From JAJUJL01 sp041736465 (GTDB lineage: Bacteria > Chloroflexota > Anaerolineae > Anaerolineales > UBA4823), in assembly GCA_041736465.1 (NCBI GenBank), contig JBGSTO010000462.1:248001-312000 (forward strand): a DNA stretch of 64,000 nt. The letters are read 5' to 3'. How positions within the stretch are numbered: position 1 is the first letter of the stretch; every line of letters begins with the position of its first letter. Shown piece after piece: positions 18,516 through 27,222 of the stretch. Position numbers and translations under genes: made by a program. The notes below the pieces were generated by a model. The model was not told the origin of the DNA, did not search any database, and saw nothing but the letters and a program-made list of their open reading frames with translations.

Positions 18516-19715
18516 CTAACTTGCAGAACCCAAAATACGTTCACTGCTGTATAAACGGATTGCGACCAGAATGATCAGGATCGATAAAACCAGGGTTACC
18601 AGAGATGAAACCAGAATGTTGGTGATCGAGATCGGTTCGGCGCGCAGCAACTGGTTGATCAAGATTTGCTGCCCGAAAGTTGGGATCAGCATGGCCCACA
18701 TGCTGGCTTTTATTGGAAGGAACGCCAGCCCGATGCCGGGTAGGGCGGGGATGAGCGGCAGGAAACCTACATAAGTCTGCGCCTCTTTGAAGCTGCGTGT
18801 GTACGTAGCAATGATCATTTGCAGAGCGGATGCGAGTACGATCATGGGCAGCGAGATGAAGAATATTCCTGCGAGGGCGCGCACATCCAGTTGGATCTGA
18901 ACCCCAAGGTAATCTTCGAGTGGGAAATTATTAAATGCCAGGGAGAAGGCCAGCAAGTTCACGAACAACGCCGCGATGGCAAAGGGCCAGGAGGCTACCA
19001 GTTTGCCAATCACCATTTCCCAACGCGGCACCGGGTTGATCAAGAGCGGCTCCAGGGAGTTGCGCTCGCGTTCACCTGCCGTGGTGTCGATGATTACGTA
19101 CATCCCACCCATGAAAACAACCAGCACCACGAAATAAGGCAGGATATTCAGAAAGAGCAAAGCCTGCGTCTCGGGGGTTGCCATATCCAGGCGTTCCATG
19201 GCTAATGGCTGGGTGATGGTTGGACTCAGGCCGCGCGCCAGCAGTCTCAGGCTGGCTATCTGCGCAGAGTAGGTGTTGAGCAGCGTGCGGACGCGCTCGA
19301 TGGAAGGCTGTGATGACTGCCGGGACGTATCCAGTACGATTTGAATTGTGGCAGGCAGGCCTTGAGAAAAACTCTCGCCAAATTCTGACGAGACGATCAG
19401 AACGATGTCTTCGTCACCGTTTTTGACGGCGAGCTGGGGGTCTGAGGGGGCGGGCACAACCTCGACCCCGTTCTGTTCCAGAAATGCTACCAAAGATGGC
19501 GCGTTCTCTGCGCCCACAACCGGCAATCTAAAGCTTGAAACCAGGCTGTCTTGATTGAACGTGCGCCCGACAATGACAATCATCGCCAACAGAAGCGCCG
19601 GACCAATCAGGGTGCTGGTCAGTGCGGTGAAGATGGAGCGGCGGTCGCGCAGGTTATCCAGGGTCTCTTTGCGGAAAATTACGCCGGTGCGCTGGAGCGT
19701 CTGCGAGAGATTCAT
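18516..19715 (-). CDS. ABC-2 type permease, NatB-like
   Basis: 399 residues: one N-terminal helix (about 30-50), a large extracytoplasmic domain (55-205), then five to six helices. The conserved cytoplasmic TAGERERNSLEPLL motif after the second helix is typical of NatB/YhaP ABC-2 permeases. Its ATG overlaps the stop of the ATPase gene (ATGA). Family members export Na+ or drugs; the substrate is not identifiable here. Confidence 0.88.
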   Translation of the reverse strand: MNLSQTLQRTGVIFRKETLDNLRDRRSIFTALTSTLIGPALLLAMIVIVGRTFNQDSLVSSFRLPVVGAENAPSLVAFLEQNGVEVVPAPSDPQLAVKNGDEDIVLIVSSEFGESFSQGLPATIQIVLDTSRQSSQPSIERVRTLLNTYSAQIASLRLLARGLSPTITQPLAMERLDMATPETQALLFLNILPYFVVLVVFMGGMYVIIDTTAGERERNSLEPLLINPVPRWEMVIGKLVASWPFAIAALFVNLLAFSLAFNNFPLEDYLGVQIQLDVRALAGIFFISLPMIVLASALQMIIATYTRSFKEAQTYVGFLPLIPALPGIGLAFLPIKASMWAMLIPTFGQQILINQLLRAEPISITNILVSSLVTLVLSILIILVAIRLYSSERILGSAS

Positions 19716-20443
19716 TCCAGACCCTCCCCCGAACCGATAGCTGTCACGAATGCTTCCTCCAGGTCTGTGCGGCCGGTCGCAGTCAAAAGTTCTTGGGGAG
19801 TACCGCTGGCGACCACGCTGCCTTTGTTAATGATGACAATTTGCTCGCACAGTGCAGCCACCTCTTGCATGATGTGGCTGGTAAAGAGCACGCATTTTCC
19901 TTCGTCCCTTAAACGCCGGATGAAACTGCGCATGGCGCGCGTGCTCATCACATCCAACCCGCTGGTTGGCTCATCCAGGAGCAGATTGGGCGGATCATGC
20001 ACCAGCGCGCGGGCGATGGCTACCTTTACGCGCTGACCGGTTGAAAAGCCTTCCGTGCGCCGGTCGGCGATGTCTTGCATATCCAGAAGCTGGATCAGGC
20101 GGTCGATTTGTTTCTCCAGAGCAAGTCCATTCAACCCATGCATGTTGCCATAATAGCGTATATTTTCACGGGTGCTCAGGCGCGGGTATAAGCCGGTGCT
20201 GTCTGGAAGCACGCCAATACGGCGCTGAACTTCGAGCGCCTGGGTGCGAGTGTCAAATCCATCGACCTGGGCAGCGCCGGTATCTGCATGCAGAACAGTG
20301 TAGATGATGCGCAAACAAGTGGTCTTTCCTGCCCCATTTGGACCCAGCAATCCGGTTATATGACCGTTTGGGGCTTCAAAGCTCACCCCTGCCAGCGCTT
20401 GAATGGAACCAAACGACTTGCTGATTTGATTTACCTGGATCAT
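19712..20443 (-). CDS. ABC transporter ATP-binding protein, NatA-like
   Basis: 243 residues. Walker A GPNGAGKTT (about residue 35), signature FSTGQRVKVAIARAL, Walker B LLLDEPTSGLD and H-loop FTSHIM. The FSTGQ form of the signature is common in NatA-type ATPases. It energises the overlapping permease gene. The SPFH-like or accessory genes of other NatAB systems are absent. 27 nt follow the upstream alpha/beta hydrolase gene. Confidence 0.93.
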   Translation of the reverse strand: MIQVNQISKSFGSIQALAGVSFEAPNGHITGLLGPNGAGKTTCLRIIYTVLHADTGAAQVDGFDTRTQALEVQRRIGVLPDSTGLYPRLSTRENIRYYGNMHGLNGLALEKQIDRLIQLLDMQDIADRRTEGFSTGQRVKVAIARALVHDPPNLLLDEPTSGLDVMSTRAMRSFIRRLRDEGKCVLFTSHIMQEVAALCEQIVIINKGSVVASGTPQELLTATGRTDLEEAFVTAIGSGEGLE

Positions 20444-20470
20444 GGTGTCGAATCTCTCGGGTTTAGCCAG

Positions 20471-21982
20471 TTACGGAAGCGGCCCGCTGAAGTTGACGAA
20501 AAAAGGCGCAGGCTGGATGCTGCTGACACAGCCTGTCGCCAGGGCAGTGGTGCTGCCTTGTTCGATAAAATCGGTGGTTACCCGCGGCAGGCAGCCGCGT
20601 ACCACCACATTATGACCCTGCCCGGCAGCCACCAGATGAAGGCTGTTTGCCAACCCCTGGCCGACAAGCTCAGCATTTTCGGGTGGTGTAACCGGATCGA
20701 CCTCGCCCGAAAGCAGCAAAGCCGGCACATCCGAAACGACAGGCTGCTTAAAATCCACAGGGATTTCTCCAACGGGCCAGGTTTGACACACGTCGCGAAT
20801 AGCCTGGATCTGCTGATCACCCAGGTAGGTATTTTGACCGGCATCCACTGCCTTTGCCGGATCATAATAAGGCGCGTCTTCGGCGCAAAGCACCGAATAC
20901 CCCATTGCCTGGCTGATCGACCTGCCCAAATCACCGCCGACGATCAGGTATTGGGCTGCCAATAACTTGAAATCTCCGGCAGAGGCAGCCGTGTGAATGA
21001 GCAGTGGCAGCAGAGCGACAGTCTCGGGAGCATAGGTGAGCAGCCGCACAGCGACTCCTAATCGCTCCGGGGTGAAAGTGATGTCTAAATTCTCGCCGCT
21101 GACCGGATCAGCGATGCTCACCGATACCGGCTGGGCTTTTAACTGCTCCAGAAGCTGGTCGAATTCCTGGCGAACCTGCGGGAAGCTCCTGCTGCAGGCG
21201 GCATCCTGCTGGCAGCGCTCAAAGATCAGGTTCAGGGCGTTCTGAGCATCCCCGGCAACGTTATCACCAAGCGCTTCCTGGGGAGGCACAATGCCATCCA
21301 GTACGATCGTGCGCACGCGATCTGGAAAGCGCCGCAGGTACTCGAGCGCCACACGTGTGCCGTAAGATAACCCATACAGGTTGATTTGTGGATACCCCAA
21401 TGCCTGGCGCACAATCTCTAAATCGGCAACTGCGATCGATGTGGTATAAAACCGCGGATCAGCATCCAGGCTGGCGAGGCAAGTCTGTAAGTAAGCGTTG
21501 AGCAGCTCTGGATTCAGATCTAAGTCTTCCTCACCCTCAACGGGTTCGCAGTCGAGCGGGTTGGATTCTCCGGTGCCTCGCTGATCGACGAGCACGATGT
21601 CCCGTTTTTGATTCAGGCGATCGAACGCATAAGAAACCAGCGGGTAGGATTCGCTGGCAGCTTGACCTGGGCCGCCGGTTATGAAGAAGAGTGGATCCTG
21701 TGCAGGGTTGCGCGAAACAGCCGGGATCAAGGCAATGCGCAGGTTGATCTGTCTTCCAGCAGGATCACCGGGGTTCTCCGCCACGCTCAGTGTTCCACAG
21801 CGAGCGGGTAGACGCAGGCTTGTTCCAGGAGAAGAGAGGTGGCAGTCTTGCAGCGCGATACCATCCGACAGCGGCTGTTCTGCTGTTTGGACAGCAGTAC
21901 TGCTGCACGCATTCAACAGCCCAGCGCACAGCAGGCAAACCAGGAGAACTATTGAGGGCTTGATGTATACATGATCGGGCAT
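20471..21982 (-). CDS. Secreted alpha/beta hydrolase lipoprotein (TAP-like / prolyl-aminopeptidase type)
   Basis: 503 residues with a lipoprotein signal (hydrophobic 9-24, cleavage before C26 in GLLNACSS). Oxyanion region FFITGGPGQAA, DQRGTGESNP, nucleophile elbow GLSYGTR, and a TAP-like C-terminal domain with catalytic Asp in LLSGEVDPVTPPENA and His in AAGQGHNVV. Such enzymes release N-terminal residues from peptides or hydrolyse esters outside the membrane. Cys pairs in the lid (CQQDAACSR) may form a disulfide. Confidence 0.88.
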   Translation of the reverse strand: MPDHVYIKPSIVLLVCLLCAGLLNACSSTAVQTAEQPLSDGIALQDCHLSSPGTSLRLPARCGTLSVAENPGDPAGRQINLRIALIPAVSRNPAQDPLFFITGGPGQAASESYPLVSYAFDRLNQKRDIVLVDQRGTGESNPLDCEPVEGEEDLDLNPELLNAYLQTCLASLDADPRFYTTSIAVADLEIVRQALGYPQINLYGLSYGTRVALEYLRRFPDRVRTIVLDGIVPPQEALGDNVAGDAQNALNLIFERCQQDAACSRSFPQVRQEFDQLLEQLKAQPVSVSIADPVSGENLDITFTPERLGVAVRLLTYAPETVALLPLLIHTAASAGDFKLLAAQYLIVGGDLGRSISQAMGYSVLCAEDAPYYDPAKAVDAGQNTYLGDQQIQAIRDVCQTWPVGEIPVDFKQPVVSDVPALLLSGEVDPVTPPENAELVGQGLANSLHLVAAGQGHNVVVRGCLPRVTTDFIEQGSTTALATGCVSSIQPAPFFVNFSGPLP

Positions 21983-22022
21983 GGATAATTTCCAGGGCAG
22001 AAAGCCTGAAATATTTTATCAG

Positions 22023-22787
22023 TTAAATCAAACCGGCTGCGACCATCACATAGATTAAACCTAACTGCACGGAATTCACCAGCACGTGAATCAGAATGGC
22101 GGGCCATAGGGACCGGCTGCGCTCATAAAACCATGCCAGGACGATGCCAAGCAGAGCGGTGGCAATAGTGACAGCGATTTCACCGTGCACAAGCCCAAAG
22201 AGGATGCCGTTCAATGGAATCGCAATCCAGGCAGCCAAGCCCTGGCGCATCCAGGTATAGAGTAAGCCTCGGAAGAAAAGCTCTTCAGCGACCGGCACGA
22301 GTAAGCCGGCGCCAAAGAACATGCCAGCCGCGCCTAACCATGAAAAATTTTCTGGCAGGATGAAGCCCATCTGAGGGCTTTCGACGGGCCGGTTCAGCAG
22401 CATTTGTACCAGAGCAGCAGCTGCGCCTGCCAGGGGGATCGAGATGATGGCAGCGAAGCTGGCTGCGGTGAGCCAGCGGGAGGAAGTGCGGATGAAGCCG
22501 ACGCTGCTCCAGGGGTATTTTCTGCGTAGGAGGCCGAAGATCAATACGCCTCCCGCCAGCGCGGCGGCTTCCAGAACCGCCAGCGCAGCATAATAAGCCA
22601 GAGGGGCGTTGTCGATTTGGATCGATACGCTCATCACACGCTGCAAAAATATGGTGAGGGCGATCGCCCCACCAAGCAAGAGGGTCACCGCAGAAATTGT
22701 GACGAGAGTGATATCTTTCCAGTTCCACAAAAATCGTCTGTTCTGATCTGGCTCAAGATTGGAGGTCTGTTCAAGTTGTTCGATCAA
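22023..22787 (-). CDS. CPBP family intramembrane metalloprotease
   Basis: 254 residues with about seven membrane helices. CPBP motifs are complete: AEELFFRGLLYTWMRQG (EExxxR), GILFGLVHG, and a final LWPAILIHVLVN. CPBP/Abi proteins process prenylated or other membrane peptides, and some give bacteriocin self-immunity. The stop lies 40 nt before the hydrolase gene, and its ATG overlaps the dinB stop (ATGA). Confidence 0.88.
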   Translation of the reverse strand: MIEQLEQTSNLEPDQNRRFLWNWKDITLVTISAVTLLLGGAIALTIFLQRVMSVSIQIDNAPLAYYAALAVLEAAALAGGVLIFGLLRRKYPWSSVGFIRTSSRWLTAASFAAIISIPLAGAAAALVQMLLNRPVESPQMGFILPENFSWLGAAGMFFGAGLLVPVAEELFFRGLLYTWMRQGLAAWIAIPLNGILFGLVHGEIAVTIATALLGIVLAWFYERSRSLWPAILIHVLVNSVQLGLIYVMVAAGLI

Positions 22788-23992
22788 TCGGGTGACTCCT
22801 CATGCGTTTCGATAGAAATCCTGGCGTGAACACCACGCTGGATGGCCTGTTTTCCAAACCTCTTTTGCAGGTCGTCAATGGCGTCTTGCAGGGCTGGGCT
22901 GCCATCGTCTTTCCAGTCCCACAAACTTAATTGCCGGGCTCCGGGTGAAAATCCACTGATGCCAACGCCAATCAACCGGATAGCTTTTCCAGGTGTCCAT
23001 AATTTATGAAACAACACTTTGGCAGCTTCGAAGATTTTTTCATCCTGATCCACCGGCTGCGGCAAGGTAATCTGCCGGGTAACGGTGACAAAACTGGGCC
23101 AGCGCAGCTTCATCTTAATCGTGACGCCTTTTAACTTATCCTGGCGAAGCCGGCGACCGACACTTGCCGAAAGCTGCCTCAGGGTTTGTTCAAGCTGCTT
23201 GAGATCGTGCACATCCTTTACGAAGGTCGTCTCCTGGCTGATGGATTTTATCTCATGTTCGGTGAAGAGGGGGCGTTCATCGATGCCGCGGGCGTGCATC
23301 ACCAAATCAAAGCCGTTTTTGCCAAACAGCTCCACCATTTCTTGCTCGGGGCGCAGCGCCAGGTCACCGATGCGTTCGATGTGCAGCCCCTTCAGGCGTT
23401 CGGCTGTCTTGGGACCGACGCCCCACAAAGCCTGGACGGGCAGCGGCGCCAGGAACGAGGCTTCATCTCCAGGCGGGACGATGGTGATCGCCATCGGGGG
23501 GGCGGCGGAGCGGTTGGCGGCTTTACCGACATCCGTGGCAATTTTTGCCACCAGCTTGTTGGTTGCGCCGCCGAGCGAAGAAGGCAAACCGAGCCGTTCA
23601 TGGATATCCTGCTGCAGCCGCCTGGCTACCTGCTCGAGGGGTTCATCCAGATCGCTGACCTCCAAAAAAGCTTCGTCGATCGAGATCTGTTCAACCAGCG
23701 GGGTCAGCGCGTGCAGCAAATGCATTACCTGGTGAGAAACCCGCTCATATTCGCCATGGCGCGAGGGGATGATGATCAACCTGGGGCTGAGACGCAGCGC
23801 TTGCGCCATCGCCATGGCGGAATGGATGCCAAGCTGGCGGGCGGCATAAGAGCAGGATGCCACTACGCCGCGTTCATCCGGACGGCCTCCAACTGCGAAC
23901 GGTTTTCCTTTCAGAGTAGGATCACGCTGCTCTTCTACGGCGCAGAAGAAGGCATCCAGGTCAAGGTGAAGGATTTTTCTCACTACGGGCAT
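22784..23992 (-). CDS. dinB: DNA polymerase IV (Y-family translesion polymerase)
   Basis: 402 residues. Palm catalytic motifs LHLDLDAFFCAVE and QISIDEAFLEVS carry the metal-binding acids; helix-hairpin-helix WGVGPKTAERLKGLHI and little-finger domain follow. A likely beta-clamp motif QLSLW stands near the C-terminus. It copies past damaged bases with low fidelity. No LexA box was evident, because the gene is inside an operon, 3 nt after rtcA. Confidence 0.96.
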   Translation of the reverse strand: MPVVRKILHLDLDAFFCAVEEQRDPTLKGKPFAVGGRPDERGVVASCSYAARQLGIHSAMAMAQALRLSPRLIIIPSRHGEYERVSHQVMHLLHALTPLVEQISIDEAFLEVSDLDEPLEQVARRLQQDIHERLGLPSSLGGATNKLVAKIATDVGKAANRSAAPPMAITIVPPGDEASFLAPLPVQALWGVGPKTAERLKGLHIERIGDLALRPEQEMVELFGKNGFDLVMHARGIDERPLFTEHEIKSISQETTFVKDVHDLKQLEQTLRQLSASVGRRLRQDKLKGVTIKMKLRWPSFVTVTRQITLPQPVDQDEKIFEAAKVLFHKLWTPGKAIRLIGVGISGFSPGARQLSLWDWKDDGSPALQDAIDDLQKRFGKQAIQRGVHARISIETHEESPD

Positions 23993-23995
23993 GGA

Positions 23996-25042
23996 TCAAT
24001 TCACCTGCTGGATGCTTACCTGTCCAGGTTTACCTGGCAGCCCTTCGATGCGAATGTCCACGGGTAGGAAGTGCCGGAAAATACCGGCATTGGTGAGCAG
24101 ATGTTCACTGATCGCATCTGTCGAATACCAGCAGGGGGTCTTGAGCAATGCCAGCGGCAGCAGAATCTGGTCTGCCATGAAACGGTCAACACAGGCACGG
24201 GTCTGAGTGAAGGCGATAATCTGATCGATCGCCTCGTCAGCAACCCGTTCTGCAGGTTTGCCGCGTTCACCCAATGCTGTGTAACAGCCTCCCAGGGGCG
24301 CGCCAGATGCTGACGGTTCATCAACTTTGAGCAGCACATGTGTGCCGGGCGAGGGGGCGTTGATCTGTTCGACTTTGACCTGCAGGTCCGGGAAGTGTGG
24401 CAGCAATCGCAGAACGGCCTGGCGTTTTTGCCGCTCGGCGATACTGCGATCTAAATTCGAAACGATGGAAATACCCCGCAGTCGCCTGGCTGACTGGAGC
24501 GTATCGACCTGGAGCGGCTGCAGTGCGGTACATGGGCGAATGGTAGCCTGGATGCGCCCTCCGCCGCGGGGGTAGTAGCCTGCCTGAAGCAGTTCCAAAC
24601 TGGTCGAATATCCCATCCAATTGAGCAGCGGCAGCCAGTGTTGTTCCAGGTAGTGAAAGCTGGGCGACCAGGGAACATGTGTTCCGCCTGTAATGGTTAC
24701 CGAAGACGTGCTGCCAGCCTGGCTGAGCGGAAGGATGATCGTTTGCAGCACAAGGCTGGTAGATCCGGCAGTTTGGATGTCAAACCGGTACCTGCCTGTG
24801 CGCACTTCGCCGGGCCAAAAGCTAATTTCCTGCGAACCTCGCCGTGCTCCTTCCACCTGCGCTCTGCTGATTGCCGCCGCAGCATCCACACAAGCAAGGT
24901 GTTGGGGCTGCAGACCTGGATTTGAGCGGTGCTGGCGGATGTTGGTGATCCTGGTTGGCTGCTGCGTGATCACGGAAAGACTCAGGGCGGTGCGCAATAC
25001 CTGGCCTCCGCCCTCACCTTGCGCGCCATCGATCTCGATCAT
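23996..25042 (-). CDS. rtcA: RNA 3'-terminal phosphate cyclase
   Basis: 348 residues. The N-terminal signature IDGAQGEGGGQVLRTALSLS and later QHRSNPGLQPQHLACVDAAA, GAPLGGCYTALGERGKPAE and MADQILLPLALL are diagnostic of RtcA. The enzyme converts RNA 3'-phosphates to 2',3'-cyclic phosphates with ATP, through an enzyme-AMP intermediate. No rtcB or rtcR is adjacent; instead it is coupled by an ATGA overlap to an upstream pseudouridine synthase gene. Confidence 0.95.
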   Translation of the reverse strand: MIEIDGAQGEGGGQVLRTALSLSVITQQPTRITNIRQHRSNPGLQPQHLACVDAAAAISRAQVEGARRGSQEISFWPGEVRTGRYRFDIQTAGSTSLVLQTIILPLSQAGSTSSVTITGGTHVPWSPSFHYLEQHWLPLLNWMGYSTSLELLQAGYYPRGGGRIQATIRPCTALQPLQVDTLQSARRLRGISIVSNLDRSIAERQKRQAVLRLLPHFPDLQVKVEQINAPSPGTHVLLKVDEPSASGAPLGGCYTALGERGKPAERVADEAIDQIIAFTQTRACVDRFMADQILLPLALLKTPCWYSTDAISEHLLTNAGIFRHFLPVDIRIEGLPGKPGQVSIQQVN

Positions 25043-25611
25043 GGCTTAATTCTAATCGATTTCAACTCGTCGATTTCGTCTCTTCCGAGCCAGCGGTACT
25101 GAGCAGGGGATAGAGTCTCCAGGTGAATTGTGCCAATCGCAACCCGGATGAGCCGCAGGGTTGGATATCCAACTGCTGCGGTCATGCGCCGGATCTGGTG
25201 TTTTTTGCCTTCTTTCAAGGTGAGACGGATCCAGGAAGTGGGATGGTATGCGCGTACAGGTCGCGGGGGTACTTCTGGTTCGGATATCAGCTCTGCCTGG
25301 ATCAACCTGGTTTGCAGCCCGGGAACCACGATCTCTCGGTTCAATCGCTCTAAAGCTTGCTCATCAATCAGGCCTTCAAGCTGAGCGAAGTAGGTCTTGG
25401 TATGCTCGTGCTGCGGATCCGTCAGGCGGTGCAGCAACCTTCCATCATTGCTCAAAAGCAGCAGTCCTTCGCTGCGGTAATCCAGGCGTCCTGCCGCATA
25501 AATACCGGAAAAGGGGATGAAATCCTTGAGGGTTTGACGACCCTGAGAGTCGGTAAACTGAGACAGCACCTCAAATGGCTTATAGAATGCCAGGCAGCGT
25601 GTACTCCCCAT
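25039..25611 (-). CDS. rluE: rRNA pseudouridine synthase, RluE-like
   Basis: 190 residues, without the N-terminal S4 domain of RsuA/RluB, the usual size of RluE/RluF-short proteins. Motifs: FYKPFEVLSQF, catalytic-Asp segment AGRLDYRSEGLLLLSNDG, LTDPQHEHTKTYF, and KKHQIRRMTAAVGYPTLRL. Predicted to isomerise a uridine in 23S rRNA (U2457 for E. coli RluE); the target here is inferred. Overlaps rtcA by 4 nt. Confidence 0.9.
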   Translation of the reverse strand: MGSTRCLAFYKPFEVLSQFTDSQGRQTLKDFIPFSGIYAAGRLDYRSEGLLLLSNDGRLLHRLTDPQHEHTKTYFAQLEGLIDEQALERLNREIVVPGLQTRLIQAELISEPEVPPRPVRAYHPTSWIRLTLKEGKKHQIRRMTAAVGYPTLRLIRVAIGTIHLETLSPAQYRWLGRDEIDELKSIRIKP

Positions 25612-25618
25612 GCCCGCC

Positions 25619-26641
25619 TCAAGCGAATGGGCTGAGCAGGGCGACTGCCCACTCTGCCAGTTTATCCAGGCGATAGCCGCCTTCCTGAAGGATGACTACC
25701 GGGAGGTTGAGCGACGCGACTCGCCTGCCAATGCTTTCGAAACCAGCAGCTGTGAGGCGAAAGCCGCCCTCGGGATCGCCTTCTCCGGCATCCAGACCGG
25801 CGGAGAGCACCAGCCACTGGGGTGAGAAGTCAACCATCTTTTGCAATGCCTGATCCAGCACCTGCAGATATTCTGCGTCGCAGGTACCCAAAGGAAGCGG
25901 GAAATTGAGGTTGGCGCCTTCGCCCTCCCCGGTGCCGGTTTCGTCCGCGGCACCCCAAAAGTAAGGGTATTCCAGGTCTGGATCGGCGTGAAGCGAACAA
26001 AACAGCACGCTGCCATCCTGATAGAAGATCTCCTGGGTGCCGTTGCCGTGATGGTAATCGATATCCAATACAGCCACGCGCTGCTGCACCTCGCCAACGG
26101 TGGATTGCAGGTAGCTCGCCGCGATGGCAGCGTTATTGAGATAACAGAAGCCGCCGTACATATCTACGGCAGCATGGTGACCAGGGGGACGGCAGATTGC
26201 ATAGGCAGCGGGTTGTCCCGCAAGCACGGCATCGCAGGCGGAGAGGGCGGCTTGCGCGCTGCCATAAGCAGCTCGCCAGGTTCCCGCCAGGATGGGGCTC
26301 CAGGTGCCAAAGCTGTAATAGCCGGGTTGGGCCTGCGGGTGGCGGCTGAAGCGACGCACGGAACGGGTGGCAAACGTCGCCGGGAAGACTGGCGCAATTC
26401 CACCGGATTGCGTGTAGATGTTTTGAAGAAAATCCAGGTAGTGGGACGGGTGCACCGCCAGCAAGGGCTGCGTGCCGTGATCGCGCGGGGTATGCAGCCT
26501 GCCCAGTCCAGCGTCGATCAACCCTGCCGCCAGGATATCGGCGCGCAGGGGGATTTCCGTGGTGGAAAACGGTACGCCATCCAGGACAACCTGGTCGGTT
26601 GCGTGTAGCTTATGATCCGGGTTGTGGAAGAGCTGCATCAA
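25619..26641 (-). CDS. Histone-deacetylase-superfamily amidohydrolase (acetylpolyamine/acetoin-utilisation type)
   Basis: 340 residues. Zinc-enzyme motifs are intact: RPPGHHAAVDMYGGFCYLNN (His pair), LDIDYHHGNGTQEIFY (metal Asp/His), and LSAGLDAGEGDPEGGF (second metal Asp). Bacterial members deacetylate polyamines or other small N-acetyl substrates. Active-site residues give no direct substrate clue. Its ATG overlaps the stop of the upstream 187-residue unknown gene. Confidence 0.9.
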   Translation of the reverse strand: MMQLFHNPDHKLHATDQVVLDGVPFSTTEIPLRADILAAGLIDAGLGRLHTPRDHGTQPLLAVHPSHYLDFLQNIYTQSGGIAPVFPATFATRSVRRFSRHPQAQPGYYSFGTWSPILAGTWRAAYGSAQAALSACDAVLAGQPAAYAICRPPGHHAAVDMYGGFCYLNNAAIAASYLQSTVGEVQQRVAVLDIDYHHGNGTQEIFYQDGSVLFCSLHADPDLEYPYFWGAADETGTGEGEGANLNFPLPLGTCDAEYLQVLDQALQKMVDFSPQWLVLSAGLDAGEGDPEGGFRLTAAGFESIGRRVASLNLPVVILQEGGYRLDKLAEWAVALLSPFA

Positions 26642-27201
26642 GAAGTCTGGCTGTCTGCCGGCAGCGGTGCTTCAGAAGCTGTGCTTTCAAGCGGCAGGCG
26701 CATACTCAGCCAGACTGTCATCAAGCTGATGTCATCTTTGCTGAGTTCATCGCTGGGGTAGGCTTCCTGCAGGGCAGCAAAAATCGTATCGTAATTTTCA
26801 TCTGCAGGCCAGCGGGTGAAGAAGCCCGGCAGCCGGGTTCGATCGGCATCCAACGGAAGCAGCTCCCAACCGCGAGCAGCCAGCAGATCGAATACTTTTT
26901 GCTGCAGCCCAGCCTCTACTTCGGCCCACGCTGATAAGACCGCGGCAGCCAGATCGGACCTGTTTTCGAAAGGTTTTGTGATGTGGCGGAGTTTCAAGCC
27001 AGGAGGAGCTTTCAAGCTGTTGCGGAATCCCGGAATCTGCACGTGACGCTTGATCGAGCCGTTCAAGCGAGCGGCGGTGGATGGCGAGATTTTGTCGCCA
27101 GCTTCAAGCGCCGTGCGCAGAACGTGCAGGCGATACTCGGCTAACATGAATTCATTGATTGCCTGAAATGGCAAGAATTTTGCGGTTTGCTGCTCACTCA
27201 T
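26638..27201 (-). CDS. Conserved-looking protein of unknown function
   Basis: 187 residues, soluble, no signal peptide or membrane segment. It starts MSEQQTAKFLPFQAINEFM and is predicted mostly helical, with an acidic/Ser-rich tail. The middle (YDTIFAALQEAYPSDELSKDDISLM) has no motif I recognise. A 4-nt overlap with the deacetylase-like gene suggests a functional link, perhaps as regulator or adaptor. Family not recognised. Confidence 0.7.
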   Translation of the reverse strand: MSEQQTAKFLPFQAINEFMLAEYRLHVLRTALEAGDKISPSTAARLNGSIKRHVQIPGFRNSLKAPPGLKLRHITKPFENRSDLAAAVLSAWAEVEAGLQQKVFDLLAARGWELLPLDADRTRLPGFFTRWPADENYDTIFAALQEAYPSDELSKDDISLMTVWLSMRLPLESTASEAPLPADSQTS

Positions 27202-27222
27202 TGGCTACTCTCCACTCAGGTG

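Noticed and set aside
16180..22787. A defence island
   Set aside because: The genes (CPBP protease, MBL hydrolase, ABC pair) are ordinary families, and no nuclease/helicase or toxin-antitoxin pair was found.
23186..24067. A 293-residue plus-strand frame over dinB
   Set aside because: It is the mirror of dinB, with no motif and no Shine-Dalgarno.
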